Shown: positions 42,088 through 51,845 of the stretch, piece after piece
How the letters are laid out: every line of letters starts with the position of its first letter
Numbering within the stretch: the stretch's first letter is position 1
Source of the DNA: an uncultured Opitutia bacterium
Lineage (GTDB): Bacteria > Verrucomicrobiota > Verrucomicrobiia > Opitutales > Opitutaceae
NCBI GenBank assembly: GCA_903862955.1
Contig: CAIPAH010000023.1
Span: forward strand, 1-64,000
Length of the DNA stretch: 64,000 nucleotides
Direction: 5' to 3'
Program-made: the position numbers and the translations under genes
Notes under the pieces: model-generated
The model's database searches: none
The model's input: the letters and a program-made list of their open reading frames with translations, nothing else
What the model was told of the DNA's origin: nothing

Positions 42088-43431
42088 GTGTCGAAATCGT
42101 CTTCCCCGGGTGCTGTCACCCCCTCTGGCCGCCCAACCGCCTGGCCGGCGGCCGTTAACCTCCTCGCCCGCTGGCTCGACCGGCGGGAACGCATTGACGA
42201 GCTGATCGACTCGTTGCCGCCCGGCCTCAGCAGCGCCGAGCGCGCCCGGTGCCAGCACCTCGTCTTTGGCGTCGTGCGGCATTACGGGCGATTGGAGGCC
42301 GCGCTGAGCCGGCTGGTCTCGCATCCGCCCCGTTTTCCGACGCGCGCGGTGCTGCTGATGGCAGGCTACGAGCTGATCGAGGCGGCGGATTCCCCCGCGG
42401 CCGACGGACTCGTGGCGAAGATCGTCCACCACGCGGTCGAGCAGACCAAGGCGGTGGCGAGCAAGTCGGAGGCGGGCCTCGTCAACGCCGTCGTGCGCAA
42501 GCTGGCCGCCGTGCTGGCGGTGCCGCCGCCCCCGAAGCTGGCCTCGGCGGAGGTGCTTTCAGAATATTTTTCCCACCCCGACTGGCTGGTTAAGCGGTGG
42601 CTGGTGGATTTTGGCGCCGATGCGACGCGGAAGCTGCTCGAGTGGAACCAGCAGCCGGCGACCGTCTATGCGCGTTGGCGCGGGCGCGAAGGCGAAGCGG
42701 TGCCGGACTTCCTGAAGCCGACGAAGTGGGTCGGGTTTTACGAAGTGCCCTCGGGGCACTGGTCGCAGGTCGAGCCGCTGTTGAAGAGCGGCACGATTTA
42801 CCTGCAGGACCCCGGCACGCGGCTCGCGGTGGAACTGCTCGCACCGCAGCCCGGCGAAACGGTGCTGGACGGCTGCGCGGCGCCCGGCGGCAAGAGCTTG
42901 ATGATCGCGGACATGATGAAACCCCCGGCGGGCGCAGCGGTGGTGGGGAAAGTCGTGGCGATGGATCTGCCGGGTCCGCGCATCGACCGGTTGAAGGAAA
43001 ATCTGGCCCGCGCCCATGGCGTGGAAGTGGCGCTGGTGCAGGCGGACCTGCTGGCGAATCCCGCCCCGACGCTGTTTGCGCACAAGCTGCCGGACAGTTT
43101 TGCCGCGGTGCTGATCGACGTGCCCTGTTCCAACAGCGGCGTGATGCGTCACCGCGCCGACGTGAAATGGCGGCTGGAGCCGCGGGATTTCGAGAAGCAC
43201 GGCCGGCAGCAGCTCGCGCTGTTGCACGCCGCCGCGCGGCTGGTCGCGCCGGGCGGGCGCCTGGTTTACTCGACGTGCAGCATCGATCCCGACGAGAACG
43301 AGCGCGTGATCAAGGCCTTCTTCGACAGCCGTGCCGGCGGCCCCTTCAAGCTGGCGGGCAGCGCGGTCAGCCAGCCGTGGGTGACCGGCCACGACGGCGG
43401 GTCGGCGTTTTTGCTGCAGAAATCCGGATGA
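42088..43431 (+). CDS. rsmB: 16S rRNA m5C967 methyltransferase RsmB
   Basis: The protein of about 447 residues joins an N-terminal NusB-like helical domain (RCQHLVFGVVRHYGRLEAAL, then AGLVNAVVRKLA) to a C-terminal methyltransferase with motif I VLDGCAAPGGKS, motif IV DVPCSNSGVMRHR and motif VI YSTCSIDP. It methylates C967 of 16S rRNA in E. coli. The start is uncertain: TTG 42055 or GTG 42088; conserved sequence begins around AWPAAVNLLARWL. It is divergent from greA, so the 31-65 base gap must contain both promoters. Confidence 0.93.
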   Translation: MSKSSSPGAVTPSGRPTAWPAAVNLLARWLDRRERIDELIDSLPPGLSSAERARCQHLVFGVVRHYGRLEAALSRLVSHPPRFPTRAVLLMAGYELIEAADSPAADGLVAKIVHHAVEQTKAVASKSEAGLVNAVVRKLAAVLAVPPPPKLASAEVLSEYFSHPDWLVKRWLVDFGADATRKLLEWNQQPATVYARWRGREGEAVPDFLKPTKWVGFYEVPSGHWSQVEPLLKSGTIYLQDPGTRLAVELLAPQPGETVLDGCAAPGGKSLMIADMMKPPAGAAVVGKVVAMDLPGPRIDRLKENLARAHGVEVALVQADLLANPAPTLFAHKLPDSFAAVLIDVPCSNSGVMRHRADVKWRLEPRDFEKHGRQQLALLHAAARLVAPGGRLVYSTCSIDPDENERVIKAFFDSRAGGPFKLAGSAVSQPWVTGHDGGSAFLLQKSG

Positions 43432-43457
43432 CTTGGCGGGCAGCTGAGTGCTGACGG

Positions 43458-44660
43458 CTACGGCACCAAGTCGAACACGTTGAGGCGTTGGGGGACTTCC
43501 TGCGGGCCGTTGAGGAAGGTGAACTCGATAGCGGTGGCGGTGGCGACCAGGAGTTCGTAGCGGCGGATGTCCCATTTGGCCACGGGCTCGCCGTTGATCC
43601 GGGTGACCAGATCGCCGGGCTGCACGCCGGCAGCGGCGGCGGGAGAATGGGGCACCACGCTGGCCACGCGCCAATACGCGGGAAGCTTGGTGAAACTGAG
43701 GCCCGCGCTGCGGCTGGGTTCCGGGGGGATCGGTGCGGGATTGTCGCGCTGGAACGTCACCTGGTTGTGCTCCTGGTCGAAGGTGACCGTGAAATTCCGC
43801 AGGACGCCGCCGCCGAGCGAGGCGAGTTCGTCGGTCAAGTCCGCCACCGGGCGCGTGAGCGCGTATCGGCCGATGGTCAGCGTGGTCGCGAGGCGGCCGA
43901 CGCGCTGGGTGCGGTCGCCGGTGGAGGTGCCCAGCGTGTGGCCCTCGCGCGGGGCAACGGCGAATTCGGGGTCGAGGCCGACGGGGTTGATGCTGAGGCC
44001 CCGGTCGCTGCCGGAGTCAATCAGCGTGGCGAAGACCTTGTCGCCGAGGCGGACGGGGATGATCGGGGTCTTGCGGTCGTTGTTGAACGCAATCGTGGAA
44101 CCGCCGTGCGGCGGCCCGGCGCTGCGGCGTTGGAGCAGCACCTGGCTGTGGGGATAGTCGAGCGTCAGGACCGTTTCGCGGAACAGCGGGAAGCCAAGGA
44201 TGGCGTCGATCTTCATGCCAAGGTGGGCGGAGAGCGGGCCGCAGTCGTAGACGAGGGCCTGGACGTCCTCGAAGCGCGCGCCGTCGAGCTCGAGCCGGCT
44301 CAGCATGGTGGGCGCGAGGAGGGCGGTGTCGCCCCCGGCGGACTTCACGCGCACGAGGGGCGTGTCGGGTGGGAACGGATTTTTCACGCCGTAGCGCGCG
44401 GCGAGTTCGGGCGAGACGAGCGTCACGGATGCGCCGGTATCGATCAGGAAATGATAGGGCCCGTGCTTGTCCCACTTGGCCTCGACCACGAGGTAGTTGG
44501 AAACCGTGAGCGCGGAGAGGATGACGGGCGGCGAGTCGAGCTTGGTGCGGCCGGGGCGCGGGGGTTCGCGATGAAACGAAATGCAGCCCGTGACCAGCGC
44601 GAGCGCGACGAGGGCGGCGGGCCAGCGAAGAAGGCGGGACAGGGCGGCGGCGGTGGACAC
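43458..44660 (-). CDS. Retropepsin-like aspartyl protease with PDZ domain, lipoprotein
   Basis: The roughly 400-residue protein has a signal peptide with lipobox VTGC (C26 from the GTG start at 44660). Two aspartyl-protease half-sites follow: LIDTGASVTLVS and LIDSGSDRGLSI. The C-terminus has a PDZ domain (SVVPHSPAAAAGVQPGDLV). These features fit a periplasmic, membrane-anchored aspartic protease. The start is a choice between TTG 44708 and GTG 44660; the latter gives a normal lipoprotein signal. It lies downstream of the channel-like gene and the histidine kinase. Confidence 0.8.
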   Translation of the reverse strand: MSTAAALSRLLRWPAALVALALVTGCISFHREPPRPGRTKLDSPPVILSALTVSNYLVVEAKWDKHGPYHFLIDTGASVTLVSPELAARYGVKNPFPPDTPLVRVKSAGGDTALLAPTMLSRLELDGARFEDVQALVYDCGPLSAHLGMKIDAILGFPLFRETVLTLDYPHSQVLLQRRSAGPPHGGSTIAFNNDRKTPIIPVRLGDKVFATLIDSGSDRGLSINPVGLDPEFAVAPREGHTLGTSTGDRTQRVGRLATTLTIGRYALTRPVADLTDELASLGGGVLRNFTVTFDQEHNQVTFQRDNPAPIPPEPSRSAGLSFTKLPAYWRVASVVPHSPAAAAGVQPGDLVTRINGEPVAKWDIRRYELLVATATAIEFTFLNGPQEVPQRLNVFDLVP

Positions 44661-44718
44661 GGTGGAGCAAACACGAAAAACGGTCCCGCGCGCGACGCCA
44701 AGGCACAAACGCCGCGGG

Positions 44719-45075
44719 CTACTTGTCGCGGGTCTTGCCAGTCTCGAGATGAAATTTGTGGAGCAGCCGGTGGAGAATGGGCATCAAGAAGAACCCCACG
44801 GTGGTGAGAAAGACCACGCCGCTGAAGAGCGAGTAGGTGCCGACAAAGAGGCGGCCGCCCGCGGACTTGATGGGATCGAGTGGTCCCATGCCCGAGAGAA
44901 TCATGGCCGCGTTGGTGTAGGCGTCGATCCAGCCGAGGCCCTCGAAAAAATGGTAGCCCGCCATGCCGATCCCCACGGAGACAACGAGCGTGAGGACGGC
45001 GAACAGCCCGTGGCGCCGGAGCCGCGCGTAGAAACTTTGGCGAGGCAGGAGTGGAGTGTGGAGCGGTTCGAACAT
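44719..45075 (-). CDS. Small membrane protein resembling a two-helix ion-channel module without a filter
   Basis: The 118-residue protein has two predicted transmembrane stretches (GLFAVLTLVVSVGIGMAGY near 25-43 and TYSLFSGVVFLTTVGFFLMP near 80-99). Between them is a loop YTNAAMILSGMGPLD in the place of a potassium-channel pore helix and filter, but there is no TVGYG-like sequence. The family has no function known to me. It starts 13 bases after the histidine kinase stops and stands before the aspartyl protease, so the three are probably one transcript. Confidence 0.75.
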   Translation of the reverse strand: MFEPLHTPLLPRQSFYARLRRHGLFAVLTLVVSVGIGMAGYHFFEGLGWIDAYTNAAMILSGMGPLDPIKSAGGRLFVGTYSLFSGVVFLTTVGFFLMPILHRLLHKFHLETGKTRDK

Positions 45076-45088
45076 GGCTTACGCGGGG

Positions 45089-47740
45089 CTAGCCCAGCAG
45101 ATCGCGCAATTTACGCTCCAATTTTTCCCGCGCAAAAGGTTTTTGGAGAAAAGCCAGGGGTCCGGCGCCCGGGATGCGGGCCGCGCGGTCGCTTTCGCTG
45201 TAGCCGCTCATCAGCAGCACGGGCACTTTCGGGGACAGGGCCCGCAGGATCGTGAGCGTGTCCTCGCCGTTCATGCCGGGCATCGTCAGGTCGAGGAGCA
45301 CCACGGCGAAGTCCGCGGGCCCCGCGCTGAACTCGGCGAAGCCATTCGGGCCACTGTCGGCGGTGACGACGGTGAAGCCCAGCGTGACCAGGAGACCGGC
45401 CGTGGCTTCCCGGACCTGGGCTTCGTCATCGATGACGAGCGCCTTGCCCGAATACTTCCGGGTTTCGACGGCGGCAGGCGCCACGGTCGTGGGGGCCTTG
45501 GCGCTCACGGGCAGGAGGAGCGTGAAGGTGGAGCCCGCGGCGGGGGTGCTGACAACGTGGAGTGCACCGCGGTGGCCGCGCACGATGCCGCGCACGGCGG
45601 CCAGGCCGAGGCCGCGGCCGGCGAATTTGGTGGTGAAGAACGGATCGAAGATGCGCGAGAGCGTCGCTGCATCCATGCCGCAGCCGTTGTCCCGCACCTC
45701 AACGAATGCGTATTCTCCCGGCGTCAGGGCGTCGCCTTCGCGGGCGGCATGCAGGAAGTCGTGGTCGAAGGCGCGGATGCCCGTGGTGAGGTTGATTTCG
45801 CCCAGCCGCGCGCTGACGGCGTCGGTGGCGTTGAGCACGAGATTCATCACGATTTGCCGCAGCTGCGTCGCGTCGGCCATGACGATGACGGGGTGCGGGC
45901 TGAGGTTGAGGTGCACCGTGGCGCGGCTTACGAGCGTGGTGTGGAGCAGGGGCAGCGTGTCGGACACGAGCTGGCTCAGGTCGACGGGCTCGACGAGGAA
46001 ACTGCTCTTGCCGGAGTAGGCGAGCATCTGCTGGCAGAGCTCCGCGGCGCGGGCGGTGGCGAGCTCGATCTTGTGGAGATGCGGGAGGACGTTGGAGTCC
46101 TTGCTGAGCTTGAACTGCGCGAGGTTGGCGTTGCCGAGGATGCCGGCGAGGATGTTGTTGAAGTCGTGGGCAATGCCGCCTGCGAGCAGGCCGAGGCTCT
46201 CGAGCTTCTGGCTCTCGAGCAGCTTGCGCTCGATGGCGAGCTTGTCCGCCTCGGCGCGCTTGTTCGCGGTGATGTCGATGGCGAGGCCCTCGAGGAAGAG
46301 CAGCGTGCCGTCGTCGGCATAGACGCCGCGGCCGCGGGCCAGGATCCATTTCTCGACCTTGCCGCGGGTGATGAGCCGGTATTCCACCTCGACGTCGCGG
46401 TGCTCCCGCAGCGCCACCAGCGTGTCATTGCGCACGCGATTGACGTCATCCGGGTGGATCAGCTGGCGGAAGTGCACCTTGCCCCAGATGAAATCGTCCG
46501 CCGAGTAGCCGGTGAGTTCGGCCGCGCCTTCGCTCGCGTAGATGACCTTGAGTTGGGCATCGTATTGGCAGCGGAAAGCCATGCCGGGCAGGGCGTGCAG
46601 GAGGCTGTCGAGCAGGCGGCGGCTCTCGTTCAGCTCGGCGGTGCGCTCGGCGACCTCGCGCGCGATGTCGGCGGAGCGGCGCCCGAGCAGGTAGACCAAT
46701 ATGGCAACCAGGAGCGTAATCGTCAGCATGCCCGCGGAGCGGACCCACGGCAGGGGCGTGAACTGGTCGTCCATCCAGCCAGCGCGAGGCCGGTAAACGA
46801 TGCGCCAATTGCGGCCGCCGATGGCCAGCGGATAACTGACGGAAAGGCTCTCCCGAAACAACTGCTCCGTCATGGCTGGGGTCCCATGCACCGGCTGCTC
46901 GGCGGGTCGGTAGTAGAGGATGCGCCGGGCCGGGTTGGGCTCGGACTCGTCGACGAAGAGCATATCGAGGATGCTTTCGGGCTTCCACGTCCGGCTGCGG
47001 GTGGTCTCAAGCATGTCCTCAACGCGGAAAACGGCCTCGATGAATCCGAGAAATTCGCCGGACTCGGGGGCCGCGCCGGGCACGTCGCGGTAGAGCGGCC
47101 AGATCATGACGACGCCCTGCTGGTCCTGGGTCTCTTGCACCAGATGGATCTGTCCGCTCAGCGCCATCTGGCGGCTGCCGCGCGCGCGTTCGAGGTCGCC
47201 TCGCGTCGGGCCGGTTTGGAGATCGTAGCCGAGGGCCCGCTCATTGCCGGCGAGGGGTTCGATGAAGGTGATGGGAAAATACTCGGCCCGTTCGCCGGCG
47301 GGAACCAGGTGTCCCGCCGCGTCGAGTTCGGTGAAACCGGCAAAGGCCTTGCCCGCCGGATGCGGCCACGCCTGCTCCACGGCGGCGCGCCGGTCGGCGG
47401 GCACCGCCGGAACCCATTCGAGGGCCGTGATGCCGGGATTGTGCTGCAGGAGTGTCTGCGCGATGTGGGTGAACTGAGATTGGTCCAGCTCCCCCTTGAG
47501 CGTAAAGACCAGGTGCAGGTCAAACAGGGCGTCCACGTAACTGTCGATGATGCCCTCGGTCAGGGAGTGCAGGACGGCGGCGCGGCGGGCGAACTCGTCC
47601 TCGGCGCGCTGGTGGTTGTACACACGCGTTTCGTAAAAGGCCCAGATCGTCGTCGCGATTCCGACCAGCAGGATCAGGACGACCGCGATCCGCGCCGAAG
47701 GCGGCGACGGGTGGCGCAGGTCGGGGTCCGATGACGGCAT
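45089..47740 (-). CDS. CHASE/PAS hybrid histidine kinase with receiver domain
   Basis: The roughly 883-residue sensor has an N-terminal membrane helix (IAVVLILLVGIATTIW), a periplasmic CHASE domain, a second helix (MLTITLLVAILVYLLG) and a PAS domain. The HisKA region has the phosphorylated His in GGIAHDFNN. A HATPase domain (AGRGLGLAAVRGIVRGHRG) and a C-terminal receiver (LVIDDEAQVREA, then the Asp in VVLLDLTMPG) follow. It senses an external ligand through CHASE and autophosphorylates. No separate response regulator is nearby. Start ATG 47740 or GTG 47761. Confidence 0.93.
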   Translation of the reverse strand: MPSSDPDLRHPSPPSARIAVVLILLVGIATTIWAFYETRVYNHQRAEDEFARRAAVLHSLTEGIIDSYVDALFDLHLVFTLKGELDQSQFTHIAQTLLQHNPGITALEWVPAVPADRRAAVEQAWPHPAGKAFAGFTELDAAGHLVPAGERAEYFPITFIEPLAGNERALGYDLQTGPTRGDLERARGSRQMALSGQIHLVQETQDQQGVVMIWPLYRDVPGAAPESGEFLGFIEAVFRVEDMLETTRSRTWKPESILDMLFVDESEPNPARRILYYRPAEQPVHGTPAMTEQLFRESLSVSYPLAIGGRNWRIVYRPRAGWMDDQFTPLPWVRSAGMLTITLLVAILVYLLGRRSADIAREVAERTAELNESRRLLDSLLHALPGMAFRCQYDAQLKVIYASEGAAELTGYSADDFIWGKVHFRQLIHPDDVNRVRNDTLVALREHRDVEVEYRLITRGKVEKWILARGRGVYADDGTLLFLEGLAIDITANKRAEADKLAIERKLLESQKLESLGLLAGGIAHDFNNILAGILGNANLAQFKLSKDSNVLPHLHKIELATARAAELCQQMLAYSGKSSFLVEPVDLSQLVSDTLPLLHTTLVSRATVHLNLSPHPVIVMADATQLRQIVMNLVLNATDAVSARLGEINLTTGIRAFDHDFLHAAREGDALTPGEYAFVEVRDNGCGMDAATLSRIFDPFFTTKFAGRGLGLAAVRGIVRGHRGALHVVSTPAAGSTFTLLLPVSAKAPTTVAPAAVETRKYSGKALVIDDEAQVREATAGLLVTLGFTVVTADSGPNGFAEFSAGPADFAVVLLDLTMPGMNGEDTLTILRALSPKVPVLLMSGYSESDRAARIPGAGPLAFLQKPFAREKLERKLRDLLG

Positions 47741-47814
47741 CGGCGGAGTTTGGCTGAGCACCGTCGGCGGGCAATGGTTTCCGGCGCGAAAATCTACTTA
47801 GAAGCTTCCTTCAC

Positions 47815-47885
47815 GAATGCGGCGGAGGGGCCGACGGACGACGAGAAAAGCCACTCGCTCACGCTCGTAGCTACGGCCGGAGCTG
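47815..47885. repeat. GTAG-rich palindromic repeat between glyA and the histidine kinase
   Basis: On the minus strand the segment reads GTAGACTCCGGCCTCAGCTC, then CGTAGCTACG (a perfect 10-base palindrome). It resembles the GTAG-headed elements elsewhere and fills the gap downstream of glyA. Confidence 0.55.
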
Positions 47886-47895
47886 AGGCCGGAGT

Positions 47896-49161
47896 CTACT
47901 GGCGGTAAGGCAGGGGATGCCGGGAGGTCAGGGCAACGACGCGGGCCTTGGTGCGGGCGATCGCGGCGGCTTCGTCCGGGCTGCCAATCGCGGTGAGGAC
48001 GGCGTCGATGCAGGCCGCGATCTCCTCCATGTCCGCTTCGAGGAAGCCGCGCGTGGTGACGGCCGGGGTGCCGAGGCGGATGCCGGAAGCCTGGAAGGGT
48101 GAGCGCGTCTCGAACGGGACGGTGTTCTTGTTGCAGGTGATGCTGGCGCGATCGAGGGTTTCCTGGGCGACCTTGGCGGTGAGCTCGGGGAGCTTGGGCC
48201 GCAGGTCGACGAGCATGAGGTGGTTGTCGGTGCCGCCGGAGACGATCTTGTAGCCGCGCTTCGCCATGGCGGCGGCGAGGGCGCGGGCGTTCTTCACGAT
48301 CTGGGCCGAGTAGGTCTTGAACTCGGGCTTGAGCACCTCGCCGAAGCACACGGCCTTGGCGGCGATGACATGCATGAGCGGGCCGCCCTGGGTGCCGGGG
48401 AACACGGCGGAGTCGAGGGCCTTGGCGTGCGCGGCGCGGCAGAGGATGAGGCCGCCACGGGGGCCGCGGAGGGTCTTGTGCGTGGTGGTGGTGACGAAGT
48501 CGGCATGCGGCACCGGCGACGGATGCACGCCCGCGGCGACGAGGCCGGCGATGTGCGCGATGTCGGCGAAAAGCAGGGCGTTCACGCTGCGGGCGATCTC
48601 GCCCATCCGCGCGAAGTCGATGACGCGCGAGTAGGCGCTGGCACCGACGGTGATCATCTTGGGCTGCTCGCGCTGGGCGACGGCGGCGAGCTCGTCGTAG
48701 TCGATGAGGCCGTTGTCCTCGCGCACGCCGTATTGGCAGAACTTGTAGAGCTTGCCGGAGAAGTTGGCGGGATTGCCGTGGGTGAGGTGGCCGCCGTGGC
48801 TGAGATTCATCCCGAGGAGCTTGTCGCCGGGCTGGAGCACGGACGCGTAGACGGCGGTGTTGGCCTGGGCGCCGGAGTGCGGCTGCACATTGGCGTGGTC
48901 GGCGCCGAAGATCTGCTTGGCGCGCTCGATGGCGAGGGTCTCGATCTGGTCGACGAACTCACAGCCGCCATACCAGCGCTTCCCCGGGTAACCCTCGGCG
49001 TATTTGTTGGTGAGCACGCTGCCCTGCGCCTCGAGCACGGCGGGATACGTGAAATTTTCCGAGGCGATGAGCTCGATGTGGCTCTGCTGGCGCGCGAGCT
49101 CGGCGGAAATCGCGGCGTAGACGGCGGGGTCGAGTTTTTGGAGCGAGGTGGCGTTGAGCAT
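47896..49161 (-). CDS. glyA: Serine hydroxymethyltransferase
   Basis: The 421-residue PLP enzyme converts serine and tetrahydrofolate to glycine and methylene-tetrahydrofolate. It shows [19 protein letters not shown] (as IELIASENF), [15 protein letters not shown], the PLP lysine in [14 protein letters not shown] and ALNxHG-type contexts ([11 protein letters not shown]). ATG 49161 is chosen ([12 protein letters not shown]); the upstream in-frame codons are repeat-coded. It lies on the same strand as the phosphatase and purD and shares one-carbon/purine logic with purD. Confidence 0.98.
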   Translation of the reverse strand: MLNATSLQKLDPAVYAAISAELARQQSHIELIASENFTYPAVLEAQGSVLTNKYAEGYPGKRWYGGCEFVDQIETLAIERAKQIFGADHANVQPHSGAQANTAVYASVLQPGDKLLGMNLSHGGHLTHGNPANFSGKLYKFCQYGVREDNGLIDYDELAAVAQREQPKMITVGASAYSRVIDFARMGEIARSVNALLFADIAHIAGLVAAGVHPSPVPHADFVTTTTHKTLRGPRGGLILCRAAHAKALDSAVFPGTQGGPLMHVIAAKAVCFGEVLKPEFKTYSAQIVKNARALAAAMAKRGYKIVSGGTDNHLMLVDLRPKLPELTAKVAQETLDRASITCNKNTVPFETRSPFQASGIRLGTPAVTTRGFLEADMEEIAACIDAVLTAIGSPDEAAAIARTKARVVALTSRHPLPYRQ

Positions 49162-49162
49162 G

Positions 49163-49201
49163 ATGGAATTTTCGAATCTGGATTTTCGAATTTCGATTGC
49201 A
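49163..49201. repeat. AAATTCGAAATTCG-type degenerate repeat upstream of glyA
   Basis: The sequence ATTTTCGAATCTGGATTTTC, then GAATTTCGATTGCAA, lies immediately upstream of the glyA ATG. It is the degenerate intergenic relative of the perfect AAATTCG heptamer array in queG. Confidence 0.55.
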
Positions 49202-49295
49202 AGCCAAGCGACCAAGCGGCGGCGACAAAGTTTGTCTTAACCCGGCCGGCCAAATCCGGTTGGGCCGACGGCTCCGGGTTGGAAACAATCCAAAA

Positions 49296-49775
49296 TTACG
49301 GCAGGCGTGATTTGAGCGCCGCGAGCAGCGAGGGCAGGGCCTCGACCATTTCGTCGCGGACGGCCTCGTAAACCCGGAGTGGCCCGCCGTAGGGGTCGCC
49401 GATTTCCTTGTCGTCCTGCCCGGGCATGAACTCGCGGAAAAGCAGGAGGTGTTTCGGCGCGGGATCGGCCTGCTCCCGGATGATCGTGCGGTGTGACTCG
49501 GTCATGCAGATCACCGCAAACGCCTCGTCGAGCATGGCCTGGGTCAGCGGCCGGCTGACATGACGGGAGATGTCGATGCCGGCCTTGCGGAGCGCGAGCA
49601 CCGAGTTTTGCGAGACCCGCTCGCCGGTCCGCGCGGACACGCCGGCGGAGATGATGCGGAGCGAGTGCAGGGGTTCGGGCTGGGCGGCAAAGGCGTGCTG
49701 CAACAGGCCCGCGGCCATTGGACTGCGACAAATGTTGGCCGTGCAAACGACAAGGACAGTGGCGGGCGCGGGCAT
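49296..49775 (-). CDS. Low-molecular-weight protein-tyrosine phosphatase
   Basis: The 159-residue enzyme has the phosphatase loop VVCTANICRSPMA (C11, R17) and the general-acid motif DPYGGP near the C-terminus. These phosphatases often counteract a bacterial tyrosine kinase in polysaccharide export, or resemble arsenate reductases; no kinase is present here. It lies between the purD-associated gene and glyA on the same strand. Confidence 0.93.
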   Translation of the reverse strand: MPAPATVLVVCTANICRSPMAAGLLQHAFAAQPEPLHSLRIISAGVSARTGERVSQNSVLALRKAGIDISRHVSRPLTQAMLDEAFAVICMTESHRTIIREQADPAPKHLLLFREFMPGQDDKEIGDPYGGPLRVYEAVRDEMVEALPSLLAALKSRLP

Positions 49776-49831
49776 CAGTGACGGATTAACGGATAGGATT
49801 TCCGGGGAAACGCAAAACGGGAGTGGCCGGC

Positions 49832-50476
49832 TCAGACGTGGCGAAGGGCCAGGAGGGTGCGGTGCAGGTGCACCGCGCGGAGCAGCACGTAGTCGATGAC
49901 TGGCGCGGGCGCCGCCGGCACGGTGGAGGCCGAATCGGAGGGGTCGGAATCATCCTCCTCGGCGGCTGGGCCCGTCCGCTCCTGGGCGATCGACGCCTCG
50001 TCGTGGCGGGGCTTTACCCGCGGATCGGTCAACAGCGTGGCCAAGGCCGTGCCGTGTTCCAGCGCCTCGTAGGCGGTGCGGTCCGCGCGGTCGGACGTCT
50101 TCACGACGATATCGGTTTCCAGCCGCGAAGACCGGGGGCCCAGCGTGACCAGGCCCGGGCCGGGCTCGTGGGCGGCGAGGTAGGCGAGCGCGGCGGGAGC
50201 GGTGTCGGCGTTGACGAGCACGAAGACCGGCGTGGCGGCCGTGGCATGGAGCTTGAGCCACGCGCCGAAAGCCGTGGCGGCGTTGTCGTCGCCGTGGGCG
50301 AAACGCAGGTCCAACACCAGCGCGCCCCGGGCGGCCGCAGTCGGCAGGTCGGCGGGCAGGGTGTGGACGCGGCAATACGCGAGGCCCTGGCCCAGGTCTT
50401 TCTCGAGGCGGTCAGGCGCGGCCAAAGCCGCGACGGGGAGCAGAACGGCGAGCAGGGCGAAAAGGAAGTGTTTCAT
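49832..50476 (-). CDS. Secreted protein of unknown function, coupled to purD
   Basis: The 214-residue protein begins [20 protein letters not shown], a clear signal peptide, and continues with a predicted alpha/beta part ([20 protein letters not shown], then [20 protein letters not shown]) that resembles the substrate-handling fold of ClpP-like or S41 proteins, without visible catalytic residues. A long Asp/Ser/Pro-rich stretch precedes the C-terminus. Its ATG overlaps the purD stop by four bases (ATGA), so translation is coupled. I do not recognise the family. Confidence 0.75.
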   Translation of the reverse strand: MKHFLFALLAVLLPVAALAAPDRLEKDLGQGLAYCRVHTLPADLPTAAARGALVLDLRFAHGDDNAATAFGAWLKLHATAATPVFVLVNADTAPAALAYLAAHEPGPGLVTLGPRSSRLETDIVVKTSDRADRTAYEALEHGTALATLLTDPRVKPRHDEASIAQERTGPAAEEDDSDPSDSASTVPAAPAPVIDYVLLRAVHLHRTLLALRHV

Positions 50477-51759
50477 CGGCGGTTGAGCTGGCGGGCGCCG
50501 ATGTCTCGGCGAAAATATTTGCTGGCGCACAGGACGGCATCGCACGCGGCGTAGGCGCGGGCGGCGGCCTCGGGCAGGGTGGGCGCGAGCGCGGTGACGC
50601 CGAGCACGCGGCCCCCGTTGGTCACGATTTGGCCGGCGGCATTCGTGGTCGTGCCGGCGTGGTAGATGAACGTGGCGGGCGGGAGTTGGGCGGGGAAGGT
50701 GATGACGTCGCCCTTGGGAAATTTTTCGGGATAGCCCTTCGCGGCGACGACGACGCAAAGCGCGAAGTCGGGGCGGACTTTCAGTCGGAAACCCGCGAGC
50801 TCGCACCGCGCGGCGCGCCAGAGCAGTTCGAGCAAGTCACAGTCCAGCCGGGGCAGCACCACCTGCGTCTCGGGATCGCCGAAGCGGGCGTTGTATTCGA
50901 TGACGCTCGGGCCGGTCGGCGTGAGCATGACGCCGACGAAGAGTGTGCCCCGGAAATCCATGCCCTCGTCGGCAATGGCGTTCACGGAAGGCCGGACGAT
51001 TTCGCGGTCGATGCGTTCGAGCAGCGCGGGCGTCACGACCTCGGCGGGCGAGTAGGTGCCCATGCCGCCGGTGTTGGGACCGGTGTCGCCGTCGCCGATG
51101 CGTTTGTGGTCCTGCGACGTCGGCAGGATGACGTAGTCGCGACCGGAAACCACGACGAGGATCGAGGTTTCCTCCCCGAAAAGGCAGTCCTCGACCAGGA
51201 TCCGGCTGCTGCTGGTGCCAAACTTGCCGCCGAGCATGTCGCGCACGGCGGCCTCGGCTTCGGCGAGGGTGGCGGCAACCACGACGCCTTTTCCCGCGGC
51301 GAGGCCATCGGCCTTGATCACGATCGGGACCGGCCGCGAGCGCAGGTAGGCGAGAGCCGGCTCGACCTCGCGGAAGAATTCGGCGGCAGCGGTGGGAATC
51401 CGGTATTTCAACAGGATTTCCTTGGTGAAAATCTTCGACGACTCGAGGCGCGCGCCATCGGCCTTGGGGCCGTAGGCGGGGATCCCGGCCTTGGTCAGTT
51501 CGTCCACCAAGCCGAGAGAAAGCGGCACCTCGGGTCCGACGACGACGAATCCAACCTGCTCGCGTTTCGCCAGTGCCACCAAGGCTGCGATGTCCTCGAC
51601 GGCAACCGGGAAGCACGGTGCGTCCTGCGCGATGCCGGCATTGCCCGGCGCACAGAGAACGCGGGGCTTCGTGGCCGAGGCGAGGAGCAGGCGGACGAGC
51701 GTGTGTTCGCGTCCGCCGGCGCCGACGACCAGGACTGAGGAAGGCAAAGGCATCGGCAT
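50473..51759 (-). CDS. purD: Phosphoribosylamine-glycine ligase
   Basis: The 428-residue ATP-grasp enzyme makes glycinamide ribonucleotide in purine synthesis. The N-terminal [44 protein letters not shown] and the metal region [20 protein letters not shown] are diagnostic. glyA, whose product supplies glycine and one-carbon units, is two genes downstream. The start ATG 51759 gives the usual N-terminus. Confidence 0.98.
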   Translation of the reverse strand: MPMPLPSSVLVVGAGGREHTLVRLLLASATKPRVLCAPGNAGIAQDAPCFPVAVEDIAALVALAKREQVGFVVVGPEVPLSLGLVDELTKAGIPAYGPKADGARLESSKIFTKEILLKYRIPTAAAEFFREVEPALAYLRSRPVPIVIKADGLAAGKGVVVAATLAEAEAAVRDMLGGKFGTSSSRILVEDCLFGEETSILVVVSGRDYVILPTSQDHKRIGDGDTGPNTGGMGTYSPAEVVTPALLERIDREIVRPSVNAIADEGMDFRGTLFVGVMLTPTGPSVIEYNARFGDPETQVVLPRLDCDLLELLWRAARCELAGFRLKVRPDFALCVVVAAKGYPEKFPKGDVITFPAQLPPATFIYHAGTTTNAAGQIVTNGGRVLGVTALAPTLPEAAARAYAACDAVLCASKYFRRDIGARQLNRR

Positions 51760-51771
51760 TGGGGATGGGTT

Positions 51772-51845
51772 ATCGGTGATAGGTCATGGGTGGAAAGCCT
51801 TTTTGCCTTCGCCTATGACCAATTGCCCCTGGCCCATGACCCGTC
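51772..51845. repeat. CATGACC-type inverted repeat between the LOG gene and purD
   Basis: GGTGATAGGTCATGGGTGG and the later CTATGACCAATTGCCCCTGG plus CCCATGACC form imperfect inverted arms. It is related to the AATGACTAATGACC-type insertion in dnaE. Confidence 0.6.

Noticed and set aside
45056-47734. 892-residue plus-strand open frame opposite the histidine kinase
   Set aside because: Shadow frame; the kinase on the minus strand shows all domains.
49162-49295. Glycine riboswitch upstream of glyA
   Set aside because: The gap is short and holds only an AATTCG-type repeat; no aptamer-like conserved core was seen.
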